Positions 32,446-41,496 of a stretch of DNA of 64,000 nucleotides are shown one piece after another (the first letter of the stretch is position 1; the number at the start of each line of letters is the position of its first letter). This DNA comes from Undibacterium sp. Jales W-56. Lineage in GTDB: Bacteria; Pseudomonadota; Gammaproteobacteria; Burkholderiales; Burkholderiaceae_D. The position numbers and the translations under genes are program-made. Where the stretch lies: NCBI RefSeq assembly GCF_025548535.1, contig NZ_JAJLQW010000006.1:1-64000 (forward strand). Direction: 5' to 3'. Under the pieces are notes generated by a model. That model searched no databases, was not told the DNA's origin, and saw nothing but the letters and a program-made list of their open reading frames with translations.

Positions 32446-32475
32446 AAAAAAAGTCACTCCCGTTAGCGGGAGTGA
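32446..32475 (-). terminator. Terminator after the nucleotidase gene
   Basis: TCACTCCCG (32454-32462) and CGGGAGTGA (32467-32475) form a perfect 9-bp stem with loop TTAG; seven T's follow on the minus strand. It separates the nucleotidase from the Sel1 gene. Confidence 0.85.
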
Positions 32476-32505
32476 TGCTTGCCATTATTTAAATTGACAA
32501 TGGAG

Positions 32506-34599
32506 TTACTTACTCAGATCAATCGAGTATTTAGCAAATCCGCTGGCATCCAAAGTACCCTCAGACTTCACAAGATTCAGTCCTTGTGTCTGTGCAATAG
32601 CCAATTTGCCAGGAGCGGATCTTAAAATCACAGGGCCTTGCGTGGCGACCTTGACGAAGCTCCAGCTTTGGCCCAGACCGTTTGCAACTGAGGTGATCTT
32701 GCCTTGTTTTTTCAGGTAATTACTTACGACTGCCTGATTCGCATCGGGTGATTTAATGATCGTTTTGCTGCCATCAATTCCAGGGAAATTGCCACCGCCA
32801 CCGGCACGATAATCATTGGTTGCGACGATAAAATCATCACTATCGGCAATGGCTTTACCGGCATAAGTCAGATTGACAATACGACTGCCGACAGCTTGTG
32901 TCACATCGATCTGATATTTCAGTGCATTGTTGTCGGCATAGAACACATCGTAGTTATAAATCGTCGAATACGAAGGAACCAGGTCCTGTTCTGCGGTGCT
33001 GGCCGGATCAATTTTGGCAAATTGTTTGGCTGATGTCTCTAACCAGTTTTTCAAATCCGATCCCTTGATTTTTACTGCTTGCAGATTGTTATTGCCATAT
33101 AAGTACAGGTCGCCAGGATTACGGACTTGCAAGCCGAACGGTGTGGCGACAGTCGCTGATGGCGCTACATCAGTAAAATCGGTTGGACCATTCCGCCCTG
33201 CTTTAAACGGCGCGCTGCAGGAGATCACCGGGATTGTTTTATAGCTAGCAATCGTTGCGTCCGTTGAATTGGCAATGAAATTTTTCACATAGTCGATTTG
33301 AGCTTGATTGACGATCTGAATAGCGGTGACATCGCCGACCAAAGAAAAGTATGCCGACATTTCAAAATCAGTCGTGGTACCGAGTGGCTGGGTCGCATAG
33401 CTCAATGTCGCTTTATGCTCTGTATCGACCAATGGTGCGATGGACGGATCCGCATCGACAATCGTGGCGCCGTCTTTGTACTTGAATCCGCGCGCCTCAA
33501 CATTGGTTAGATCTTTTTGGACCATCCACTTGCCGCCCTGGTATTTCAGCACCATCTGGATAATACCGAGACGACGTCCCCAACTTTGTGCCATCACCGC
33601 CGGCACGCCATTTACAGTTCCCTTGATCGTATCCACTTGTGTCGCCGGTAGTGCGGCAAATGAGGCATCAATCGCCGGGCCGCCGACTTCTTTGGCTTTC
33701 GGGAAGATCAGATGAGAATGTCCCAGCATTAATGCATCGATCCCGGTAGTCGACAGGTGCAAACTGCCATTTTCCATTTTAGGACTATACGGCGACGCAT
33801 CCAGACCGCCATGCGACAGCGCGACCACCAGATCAGCGCCCTTGCTGCGCAATTCGGGTACATATTTATTCGCAGACTCTTGCACGCCGTTGACCATGAC
33901 TTTGCCGGCCAGGTATTTCTGATCCCAATCCATGATTTGCGGCGGCACGAATCCCATGATTCCGACATTCAATTGCACGCTCATCGTCGTGCCGTCGGGT
34001 TTGGTCGCAGTAAATTGTTTTGGAATAATCGAGTAAGGATTAAAGATCGGTTTTTGACTACTGACACCCACTACATTTGACAGCACCACCGGAAAACCTG
34101 GGGCGCCGCAATTGACACCCTTCTGCACCTCAGGCACGGCAAAGTCGGTGTTTGTAATTTGACTCAAAAAATTCAATCCATAATTGAACTCATGATTGCC
34201 GATACCTGCGCCATCGTACTTCAGGGCATTCATGACCTTATGCACTGCCAAAGTGCCGCTGCAAGGCACCGGGGATGCCACGGCTTGATAGTCACCGAGC
34301 AAAGTCCCTTGAATCACGTCGCCGTCATCCAGCAAAACATTATTAGGATTCTCTGCGCGCGCAGCACTGATCAAAGATGCGGTTCTTTCCAGTCCCAAAC
34401 TCTTATCCGCTTTCAAACCGTAATAGTCGTAACTTAAGATATTTTGATGAATATCCGTCGTCTCCAACAAAGCTATCTTGAGAACAGTTCCTTCAGGAAC
34501 AGCATTAGGATCTGCGCTCGGCGTACTGTTGCCGCAGCCGGCTAATGCGATCGCCAGCAATGGCGATAAGCAAATGAGTTTGTGCATAAATTCTTTCAT
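32506..34599 (-). CDS. CpdB-like 2',3'-cyclic-nucleotide phosphodiesterase / 5'-nucleotidase lipoprotein
   Basis: 697 residues from the ATG at 34597-34599, giving a lipoprotein signal (MHKLICLSPLLAIALAGC); the frame is open to 34812 and a start at 34586 is also possible. The metallophosphatase domain shows TTDIHQN, DDGDVIQG, GIGNHEFNYG and LGHSH, the metal-binding blocks of the UshA/CpdB family; the C-terminal nucleotidase domain contains YRAGGGGNFPGI. The TTDIHQNILSYDYY block resembles CpdB more than UshA. It would release nucleosides and phosphate from nucleotides in the periplasm. Confidence 0.85.
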   Translation of the reverse strand: MKEFMHKLICLSPLLAIALAGCGNSTPSADPNAVPEGTVLKIALLETTDIHQNILSYDYYGLKADKSLGLERTASLISAARAENPNNVLLDDGDVIQGTLLGDYQAVASPVPCSGTLAVHKVMNALKYDGAGIGNHEFNYGLNFLSQITNTDFAVPEVQKGVNCGAPGFPVVLSNVVGVSSQKPIFNPYSIIPKQFTATKPDGTTMSVQLNVGIMGFVPPQIMDWDQKYLAGKVMVNGVQESANKYVPELRSKGADLVVALSHGGLDASPYSPKMENGSLHLSTTGIDALMLGHSHLIFPKAKEVGGPAIDASFAALPATQVDTIKGTVNGVPAVMAQSWGRRLGIIQMVLKYQGGKWMVQKDLTNVEARGFKYKDGATIVDADPSIAPLVDTEHKATLSYATQPLGTTTDFEMSAYFSLVGDVTAIQIVNQAQIDYVKNFIANSTDATIASYKTIPVISCSAPFKAGRNGPTDFTDVAPSATVATPFGLQVRNPGDLYLYGNNNLQAVKIKGSDLKNWLETSAKQFAKIDPASTAEQDLVPSYSTIYNYDVFYADNNALKYQIDVTQAVGSRIVNLTYAGKAIADSDDFIVATNDYRAGGGGNFPGIDGSKTIIKSPDANQAVVSNYLKKQGKITSVANGLGQSWSFVKVATQGPVILRSAPGKLAIAQTQGLNLVKSEGTLDASGFAKYSIDLSK

Positions 34600-35209
34600 C
34601 AATGAAAAATCAGGAACTGTTTCTATTCTCAAAATCTGCCAGCGCAATCGATTGCTTTTTTTGGCATAAATTGATGGCGATGCAAGTATCATGATCAAAT
34701 ATGTCGGGATAATGACATTGTCGAATAGTTTACGAAAAATGAGAATATTGCAACAACATTCGAGAAAAAGTGCGCAATCGCGCCTCCGGCAATTCACTTT
34801 TACACATGGCACGCACAGTAAGAAAGATGGACTTTACCCTCTCTGCAGAGAGCGGTTTTATGGTGCCGCGTAAGCCGTACTTATAGGTCTTTTTTGTGGG
34901 CTGCAATCACAAGCAGATGGTCTGGTAATTACGCGCCATAACATGGTCGGCATGCATTATTCAACGTAATCGCCGAACAATGCACGCCTCTCTGCCGTCA
35001 CACATATCGGTTGTATGTACCTCAGATGTTCGAATCTTAATGCGTCTTCATGACTACAAGATGACTTAAATCAGAACTTGATGTTTCATGTTGAACGGAC
35101 TTAAATTGCGCCTTCGGAAAAGAGCGTATTGCTTCGCTACCTCACGTCACTGCATCGTCACAATCTCATGTCAAACTTGCCATATCGCAATAACCATAGG
35201 CAGGCAAAC
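34600..35209. other. Non-coding gap between the divergent nucleotidase and binding-protein genes
   Basis: About 600 bp with no supported gene. It holds the perfect 14-bp palindrome CTCTCTGCAGAGAG at 34839-34852, and AT-rich stretches near 34680-34770 that probably contain the promoter of the nucleotidase gene. In-frame extensions of the two flanking genes enter the gap but lack start signals. Nothing else recognised. Confidence 0.4.
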
Positions 35210-36334
35210 ATGTTATTTCATCTCAAAAAAATTCCTACATTTATCGTCGTTGCCGCATTGCTTTTCTCGACGAAGATTTTTGCCAACGACAATGTCATTA
35301 TCGTTGGCCAGGCAATTGATTTATCAGGGCCAAATGGAAGCATAGGCCGAGACTATGTTGCGGGTATCACCACGTATTTTGATAGCTTGAATGTGGCGGG
35401 AGGTATCAATGGTCGCCGCATCAAATACATTGCACGGGATGATCAGGGGAATCCGTCCATATCTGCCAAAGCAGTGGCGGATCTGATCGACAAAGATAAA
35501 GCGCAGTATTTGCTTGGGGGTATTGGCGTCGATGTCACCGATGCAGTAGTTGCTAATTCCAGTTTTAAAGACAGCGGTCAAATTCTCTTTGCTCCATTGA
35601 TTGGTGCCGTCAAAAATTACGGCTCCCGCGTATTGTCCTGGCGTCCGAGTCCAGAACAAGAAATGCAGTATATTTTTTCTTATTTCGATAAATTGGGAAT
35701 TAAAAATATCGGCATCGCTTATCAAGATGTGCCGCTGAACCAAAACATGTATCAATACGTGGTTGAAGAAATTCGCAAACGGAATATGAAACTGGCCGGA
35801 GTCGTCAAGATCACGAGCTCTCCTGCTGAAATAGAAAAAGATGCCGTCGCACTGACCAAAAATTCCCCTAATATCGTTATCGCTATTGCCGATACTTTGA
35901 GTACTGGTTTATTTTTAAGAGAATTCCGCAAGCACTCGCCAAGAATATTTGTCGCTGGCATGTCGCTCACAAATCTGGAAACGTTATCTGAATTAGCTGG
36001 TCCCAAAGCCTTGGAATGGAGCGTATTTTCACAAGTGGTCCCTAGTCCTACCGGCAATAAATCTATCGTTCAGATCGACCATAGCAAAATGATGAAAAAA
36101 TTCCGTGATGAGGACTTATCCGCACTCACACTGGAAGGCTTTATCGTGGCGAAGACCTTATCCAAGGCGATTCAATTATCTAAAAACAATCGCGATGGCC
36201 TGCAGATTTTAAGCAGTCAAAAAGGAAATATGGATTTAGGCGGCATTCACATCACGCCATCTGATGCGACACATCATATGTCCAGTTTCGTCGATATGGC
36301 CTTATTCAAAAAAGGCGGCGGCCTGACATTTTAA
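35210..36334 (+). CDS. Periplasmic binding protein, branched-chain amino acid ABC type
   Basis: 374 residues from the ATG at 35210-35212, which yields a clean signal peptide (MLFHLKKIPTFIVVAALLFS ... cleavage after IFA). The fold type is Peripla_BP_6/LivJ: GQAIDLSGPNGSIGRDYVAG, NVAGGINGRRIKYIARDD and LLGGIGVDVTDAV. No permease or ATPase gene is near, so it is an orphan binding protein, perhaps used for sensing. The ligand is unknown. Confidence 0.85.
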   Translation: MLFHLKKIPTFIVVAALLFSTKIFANDNVIIVGQAIDLSGPNGSIGRDYVAGITTYFDSLNVAGGINGRRIKYIARDDQGNPSISAKAVADLIDKDKAQYLLGGIGVDVTDAVVANSSFKDSGQILFAPLIGAVKNYGSRVLSWRPSPEQEMQYIFSYFDKLGIKNIGIAYQDVPLNQNMYQYVVEEIRKRNMKLAGVVKITSSPAEIEKDAVALTKNSPNIVIAIADTLSTGLFLREFRKHSPRIFVAGMSLTNLETLSELAGPKALEWSVFSQVVPSPTGNKSIVQIDHSKMMKKFRDEDLSALTLEGFIVAKTLSKAIQLSKNNRDGLQILSSQKGNMDLGGIHITPSDATHHMSSFVDMALFKKGGGLTF

Positions 36335-36349
36335 GACCGGATTCCCGGG

Positions 36350-36376
36350 CAAAAAAAAGCAGCCCGAAGGCTGCTG
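36350..36376. terminator. Hairpin between the binding-protein and fumC genes
   Basis: AGCAGCC (36358-36364) pairs with GGCTGCT (36369-36375) around CGAA. A run of eight A's on the left reads as a T run on the minus strand, so it would best terminate the leftward fumC transcript. Confidence 0.6.
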
Positions 36377-36468
36377 AAAATTTACTAAGAAGACGTTCAC
36401 ATGTCTGATTACATAATAACGCCACTATGTGACTGTCTGATGAAAAAATGTATCAACCATATCAAACA

Positions 36469-37854
36469 CTAAATCATATTTTGCGGACGCACCCAGTCAT
36501 CGAACTGTTCTGCACTGACATAGCCAAGCGAAAGCGCGGCCTCCCTTAAGGTTGTGCCATGCTGATATGCCTGTTTTGCAATCTCAGCCGCGCGATCATA
36601 GCCAATATGGGGATTCAGAGCCGTCACCAGCATCAAGGAATTTTCTAACAATTCCTTGATGCGTGCTGTATTTGGCGTTATCCCTTGAGCGCAGTGCAAA
36701 TCAAAACTATTCATCACATCCGTCAATAAACGGACGCTCTGCAAGAAGTTATGAATGATCAAAGGCTTAAACACATTGAGTTCAAAATTTCCCATTGAGC
36801 CGCCTATGCTCAAGGCGACATCATTCCCGATGACCTGACAACATACCATCGTCATTGCTTCGCATTGAGTCGGATTGACCTTGCCAGGCATGATAGAGCT
36901 ACCGGGTTCGTTCTCAGGAATAGTTAACTCGCCAAGTCCGCTGCGCGGCCCGGATGCCAGCCAGCGCACATCGTTAGCGATTTTCATCAAGGCAACGGCT
37001 AAGGTTTTCAGCGTGCCGTGGGCATTGACTAAAGCATCATGCGACGCCAGCGCGGCAAAACGATTTTTTGCACAAATGAAGTCGAGCTGGGTTGCGTGCT
37101 TCAATTCGGCAGCAACACGCGTGCCGAATTCTGCATGGGTATTCAATCCGGTACCGACCGCCGTCCCTCCGACTGCGAGTTCATAAAGTGGCGATAAACT
37201 CGCATGAATGACCTGCTCTGCCTGCCGCAATTGCGCACACCAGCCGGAGATTTCCTGCCCCAGGCTGATGGGAGTCGCATCCTGCAAATGTGTGCGGCCA
37301 ATCTTGATAATATCGGCAAAAGCCTGCGTCTTGATGTCGAACGTTGCGCACAACCGACGTAAAGCTGGCAACAAGGATTCAACAAGCTGCATACAAGCCG
37401 CCAGATGCATCGCCGTAGGAAAAATATCATTCGACGATTGACCAAGATTCACCTGATCATTCGGGTGTACCAATCGGCTCAGACCTTTGGCGCCGCCTAA
37501 CAATTCAGAAGCGCGATTAGCCAAGACTTCGTTCATGTTCATATTGGTCTGAGTACCGGAACCGGTTTGCCAGACCGAGAGAGGAAACGCATCGGCGTGC
37601 TCTCTTCTTAATACTTCGTCGGCAGCCTGCATAATGGCATTGGCCCTGGCGGCATCCAGCAAACCTAAATCGCGATTAACCGAGGCACAACTGCGTTTAA
37701 CCAGCGCCAGAGCCATGATCAGAGGTTCTGGCATGCGTTCAGTGGAGATGGCAAAGTACAGCAAAGAGCGTTGCGTCTGCGCACCCCATAAGGCATCTTC
37801 TGCGACCTGGATATCACCAAAAGAATCATGTTCGGTTCTGTATAAATCGTTCAT
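36469..37854 (-). CDS. fumC: Class II fumarase
   Basis: 461 residues from the ATG at 37852-37854 (AAGGATCTCC just upstream), the normal FumC length. The frame is open to 38004 but the extra residues are not fumarase-like. Signatures: [32 protein letters not shown] and the superfamily signature [16 protein letters not shown]. It interconverts fumarate and malate in the TCA cycle without an iron-sulfur cluster and is therefore oxidation-resistant. It follows the DUF938 methyltransferase gene on the same strand. Confidence 0.93.
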   Translation of the reverse strand: MNDLYRTEHDSFGDIQVAEDALWGAQTQRSLLYFAISTERMPEPLIMALALVKRSCASVNRDLGLLDAARANAIMQAADEVLRREHADAFPLSVWQTGSGTQTNMNMNEVLANRASELLGGAKGLSRLVHPNDQVNLGQSSNDIFPTAMHLAACMQLVESLLPALRRLCATFDIKTQAFADIIKIGRTHLQDATPISLGQEISGWCAQLRQAEQVIHASLSPLYELAVGGTAVGTGLNTHAEFGTRVAAELKHATQLDFICAKNRFAALASHDALVNAHGTLKTLAVALMKIANDVRWLASGPRSGLGELTIPENEPGSSIMPGKVNPTQCEAMTMVCCQVIGNDVALSIGGSMGNFELNVFKPLIIHNFLQSVRLLTDVMNSFDLHCAQGITPNTARIKELLENSLMLVTALNPHIGYDRAAEIAKQAYQHGTTLREAALSLGYVSAEQFDDWVRPQNMI

Positions 37855-37891
37855 TGGAGATCCTTTGTTGGGTATTGCGACACAAGGTAAA

Positions 37892-38491
37892 TTACTTATC
37901 GTCGAAAACGAATACCAATAAGCGATTATTGGCCGGCATCGTATGATCATCGCGCAAGTGCAATCCAGATTGATTCGCCAGGGATTCGATTTTTTCAATA
38001 TCACGGATACCCATATGGGCGGCTTGCGATCTCAGCGATGCATCAAACTGTTGATTGCTCTCGCTGGTAAAACGTCCCGCATAATTGAATGGTCCGTAGA
38101 TACAAAACAAGCCTTCTGGTGTCAACAACTCAGATACGCCGGCAAACATCATTTCGACTTCTTGCCAAGCCATAATATGACAGGTGTTCGCTGTAAATAC
38201 TGCATCAAATGTTTGCCCTGGCCACTTCGATGTTGCAACGTCGAGAGTGTAAGGAGGTTGGACATTATCTAACCCTGCCTCAGCCTGCCAGGCAAGAATG
38301 CTGGAATGATATTCAACGCGATCACTGCATTGCCATAGGAGATGGGGCATTTGCGCACCGAAGTACACGGCATGCTGGCCTGTGCCGCTGCCGATCTCAA
38401 GCAGGTTTTTACTTTGTTGCAGCAGGGGTTTCAGAACGTCCAATATGGGGGCGGAATTGCGCTCACATGCCGGGGAAAATAATTTTGTCAT
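37892..38491 (-). CDS. DUF938 family SAM-dependent methyltransferase-like protein
   Basis: 199 residues from the ATG at 38489-38491, which overlaps the upstream stop as ATGA. The SAM-binding motif I is [16 protein letters not shown] (about residues 28-43), and [16 protein letters not shown] is the motif-II region with a typical DUF938 HIxxW block. The substrate is unknown. Coupled to the GIY-YIG gene and followed by fumC. Confidence 0.82.
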   Translation of the reverse strand: MTKLFSPACERNSAPILDVLKPLLQQSKNLLEIGSGTGQHAVYFGAQMPHLLWQCSDRVEYHSSILAWQAEAGLDNVQPPYTLDVATSKWPGQTFDAVFTANTCHIMAWQEVEMMFAGVSELLTPEGLFCIYGPFNYAGRFTSESNQQFDASLRSQAAHMGIRDIEKIESLANQSGLHLRDDHTMPANNRLLVFVFDDK

Positions 38492-38739
38492 GACAATTCT
38501 TTTTGACACAGCGCGCGTTTTTGCTGGGCTGTCAGTTGTTTAATCGCGTATTCTGCCTTGGATGCGGCAGAGCGATTCTCATGTTCAAACACCGCCAACA
38601 GCTGTGTCGGCGGATGCGACCTGGTATAGCGAGCGCCTTTGCCAGTGCAATGCGCCGCATAACGTTTTTCTACATCGGTAGCAATGCCGGTATAGATGCT
38701 ACCGTCATTGCATTCGAGCAGATAGACGAACCACGGCAT
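38488..38739 (-). CDS. GIY-YIG nuclease-like protein (YhbQ type)
   Basis: 83 residues, the length of stand-alone GIY-YIG proteins. The two signature blocks are VYLLECNDGSIYTGIATD (with SIYTGI in place of GIY-YIG spacing) and the Arg/His helix VEKRYAAHCTGKGARYTRSH; the catalytic Glu is in SAASKAEYAIKQL. Function of the bacterial stand-alone forms is unclear, possibly DNA repair. Overlaps the DUF938 gene (ATGA) and lies 2 nt after the DUF2855 gene. Confidence 0.85.
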   Translation of the reverse strand: MPWFVYLLECNDGSIYTGIATDVEKRYAAHCTGKGARYTRSHPPTQLLAVFEHENRSAASKAEYAIKQLTAQQKRALCQKELS

Positions 38740-38741
38740 CT

Positions 38742-39866
38742 TTATTCAGACATAGACAAAATATGCCCTTGCTCAGGACGACTGCGTCCTTCCAGCATAT
38801 CGACATAGACACGCTCAACCGCACGAGGCCCGCGATCATGAATGATGCTCATCCAGCTACCCAAGGAAGGTAGGAATTTTTTCCATGCTGCCGCATAGCG
38901 AGACATTACTCCTGCCATCCCCCACTCTGCCGCACGTTTCTTGATCTGTGCCGGTGCAAAGAACAAAGCAGGCCTGGCTCCGGGTAATTGCCCCTCCCCT
39001 TCACGTTGATCCCAATGGGTGCCGCCTACTGCACAAGAATATTTCATATTGTCATGAAAATGATGGTGCAGGGTACTGCGTACTTTAGCGTTACCTGACA
39101 TATCTACATAGACTACGGGCCTCTCTGCTGATAACGATTCAATCTGATCGTAAGCGATCACACGATGGTAGCACCCCAGACCTTTCGTAAATGCGACGTT
39201 AGCTGGCGAGGTTAAACCTATGACTTCGCATTGATCGAGTCCGCGTTGCGCCAATAAAAAAGCGAGGCCGTAAGCGGTTTTACTGGAGGCGCTGGACAAG
39301 ATCACGGTACCGGCCCCGAAGAATTGATTGTCGTCTAAAAAATCATCGATCATGAAGGAGGTCATGAATAAAGGACGTAACAACGCGATCTCATTTTCAC
39401 GCGCCGCAATATAGCCAGGATCATGCGCGGTTGCCAGGTATTGGTTATACAAGGGATGCAAGGGCTGTCTATGCGCTGCCGCATCGACAAAGCCGTTTTC
39501 ATTAATCCGGTCGGGCTGCATGAGCACATAATCCGACATGGGAAAATACCCGTAATAGCGCTGTCCAGCCTGAATAGCATCGTTGCGCGATTGCATGACA
39601 TCGCCGAAACCCCACACCGGAATGCGCCCCCAGCCCTCGCTTGTGGGGAAAAAATCCCAATAATGCATGGTTTCGCCAAAAGCCGCATAAGTCACATTAT
39701 TCGAAGTGAAAGCGAACTGGTCGATACGGATCAGTATCTGCCCCTCTGCAAGAGGCGACTCGGCATGAACGCTGGCTTCGACGAATTGATACCGATGTAA
39801 ATCATCCTTGCGAACGACAAAGTCGAGCGCAGGCCTGGCTTGATGAGTATGACTCGCTGTCGTCAT
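38742..39866 (-). CDS. DUF2855 family protein (MDR-like)
   Basis: 374 residues, recognised as DUF2855 by the blocks FAFTSNNVTYAAFGETMHYWDFFP and GWGRIPVWGFGDV (given in part) and the later VILSSASSKTAYGLAFLLAQ. The overall layout resembles a medium-chain dehydrogenase/reductase with a degenerate nucleotide-binding loop. Activity unknown. First gene of the leftward series DUF2855, GIY-YIG, DUF938, fumC. Confidence 0.8.
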   Translation of the reverse strand: MTTASHTHQARPALDFVVRKDDLHRYQFVEASVHAESPLAEGQILIRIDQFAFTSNNVTYAAFGETMHYWDFFPTSEGWGRIPVWGFGDVMQSRNDAIQAGQRYYGYFPMSDYVLMQPDRINENGFVDAAAHRQPLHPLYNQYLATAHDPGYIAARENEIALLRPLFMTSFMIDDFLDDNQFFGAGTVILSSASSKTAYGLAFLLAQRGLDQCEVIGLTSPANVAFTKGLGCYHRVIAYDQIESLSAERPVVYVDMSGNAKVRSTLHHHFHDNMKYSCAVGGTHWDQREGEGQLPGARPALFFAPAQIKKRAAEWGMAGVMSRYAAAWKKFLPSLGSWMSIIHDRGPRAVERVYVDMLEGRSRPEQGHILSMSE

Positions 39867-39967
39867 TAGATCTCCATTTTTTAGAATTTTGATTCACGTA
39901 TCTTATGCGAATTTTAGATTGTTGTAGTGAATCCACCTGACCTCCGATAGCAAACAGAAAATAAAAA

Positions 39968-40037
39968 TTGCCCAGATCTTCAGTCGAAGATCTGGGCAAT
40001 CGATGCGATAAAAAATCTGATGGAGATTTTTTATCGC
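39968..40037. terminator. Two back-to-back perfect 14-bp stem-loops
   Basis: TTGCCCAGATCTTC (39968-39981) pairs with GAAGATCTGGGCAA (39986-39999) around AGTC. GCGATAAAAAATCT (40005-40018) pairs with AGATTTTTTATCGC (40024-40037) around GATGG. On the minus strand the first is followed by TTTTTATTTT, so it can end the proQ-like transcript. The second is AT-rich and may act on the plus strand or in RNA stability. Confidence 0.65.
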
Positions 40038-40249
40038 AATTTATTTTTTCAAAGTAATTATGACACCGGTGCCATAAGCAAGATCCAGCAGGATCTGCCC
40101 TATCAAAATGCCTTAATTGACGCCGAACAGCATGGAAAATCTGGCGAGAGCCATGATCCGCGTGGACAAATGGCTTTATGAAATCGATAGTTTTATTTAA
40201 TTACAAGCTATCTAAGCCGATAGTTCAAGCCAGTCGATAGTGAAAATGC
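40038..40249. other. Untranslated region downstream of the ProQ-family gene
   Basis: About 210 bp between the stem-loops and the stop of the ProQ-family gene, with no coding frame supported. It holds related GATAG/CTATC segments near 40180-40240 (CGATAGTTTTAT, GCTATC, CCGATAGTTC, TCGATAG) that could fold with one another. It could be a long 3' untranslated region or a small RNA. Confidence 0.3.
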
Positions 40250-40723
40250 TTAACTGCGGGCAAATTTGGCAGCAAGCTGATTCAATTTATCCTGACGCTG
40301 GCGAGCAGCTTCTGCTTCTTGTTTTTGTATTTTTTCCGCCTGGAACTTGGCTTTGCGCGCTTCCGCATTTTTCTTCGAACGTTCTTTCAATATGCCTGCA
40401 GCATGAGCACGATGTACCTCAGTGACCTCATCGACTTCTTTTCCTTCAAGATCAACCCGTTTTTGCGCCTTAGAGACATTAAACAAATAACGTACGGAAT
40501 TCGTATGTATACCCAAAGCAATGCGTAATATCTTGCGATCCAGCTCTGGCATTTTTTGTTGTAATTGTTTATCGATCCCGATTGCCAGGGGTAAATGCTC
40601 ATCGAAGACGGAGAAATCCGTCTGCAATTGTTTGATGAGCTTGCGAGCAAGTTGATTTGGCGTTGCTAAGGGCGCGGTTGAGGCTACAGGTGTCTCAATT
40701 GCCGGGTTATTCGGTGTGGTCAT
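40250..40723 (-). CDS. ProQ/FinO-family RNA chaperone
   Basis: 157 residues. The FinO domain is visible: FSVFDEHLPLAIGIDKQLQQ followed by ILRIALGIHTNSVRYLFNVS. A basic coiled tail follows (residues 105-150, rich in K, R, E, A and Q). These proteins bind structured 3' ends of mRNAs and small RNAs. It is transcribed leftward and divergent from the DsbA-like gene. Confidence 0.85.
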   Translation of the reverse strand: MTTPNNPAIETPVASTAPLATPNQLARKLIKQLQTDFSVFDEHLPLAIGIDKQLQQKMPELDRKILRIALGIHTNSVRYLFNVSKAQKRVDLEGKEVDEVTEVHRAHAAGILKERSKKNAEARKAKFQAEKIQKQEAEAARQRQDKLNQLAAKFARS

Positions 40724-40836
40724 GAAAATAATCTGATATGGTTACTATTGCAGGTCGCAGAATATCATGCGTAAGACCGATTGGGATACTCCAATCCATT
40801 ATGTGTCGCTGATCCACTTCAATTAAGCAAATAAAT

Positions 40837-41484
40837 ATGAACAAGCATATCAAAATCGACTTCGTTTCCGACGTTTCCTGCCCTTGGTGCATCATCGGAC
40901 TTAAATCGCTGGAGAGCGCAATAGCGAACTTGGGCAATGAAGTAACGACCGAAATTCACTTTCAACCTTTTGAGCTTAATCCGCAAATGCCCGCAGAAGG
41001 CCAGGACATTAATGAGCATCTGGCGCAGAAATATGGGGCAACTGAAGAACAGTCCGCCCGTAACCGGGAGGCGATCCGCGCCCGCGGTGAAGCAGAAGGC
41101 TTCATTTTCGGCATGGACAAAAGAGCCAGGATTTACAATACCTTTGACGCTCACCGCCTTTTGCATTGGGCAGAAATCGAAGGCAAGCAACGCGCGCTGA
41201 AACATGCTCTGTTCGATGCCTACTTTACGGATGGAGAAAACCCCAGCGATCACGAAACTTTAATTCGTATTGCGGCAAAAGTCGGCCTGGATAGCGTCAG
41301 CGCCCGTGCCATCTTGAAATCCGATTTCTACGCCAGCGAAGTCCGTGCCCAAGAATATTTTTATCAGCAACAGGGAATCCATTCCGTACCCGCGGTGATC
41401 ATTAATGATCAACATCTGATCTCTGGCGGTCAGACATCGGAGGTATTTGAACAGGCGCTGCGTCAAATTATGGCTATGGCTTGA
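40837..41484 (+). CDS. FrnE-like DsbA-family oxidoreductase
   Basis: 215 residues, no signal peptide. The redox motif CPWC is near the N-terminus (VSDVSCPWCIIGLKSLE), and the C-terminal block HSVPAVIINDQHLISGGQTS contains the cis-Pro. A helical insertion lies between. This matches cytosolic FrnE/DsbA-like enzymes that handle disulfides or isomerise glutathione adducts. It is followed by the chromate-transporter gene with 12 bp between them, so cotranscription is likely. Confidence 0.85.
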   Translation: MNKHIKIDFVSDVSCPWCIIGLKSLESAIANLGNEVTTEIHFQPFELNPQMPAEGQDINEHLAQKYGATEEQSARNREAIRARGEAEGFIFGMDKRARIYNTFDAHRLLHWAEIEGKQRALKHALFDAYFTDGENPSDHETLIRIAAKVGLDSVSARAILKSDFYASEVRAQEYFYQQQGIHSVPAVIINDQHLISGGQTSEVFEQALRQIMAMA

Positions 41485-41496
41485 GGAATTGCACCA

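Noticed and set aside
36469..38004. Extended 511-residue fumarase
   Set aside because: The extra 50 N-terminal residues are not fumarase-like, and AAGGA precedes the internal ATG at 37854.
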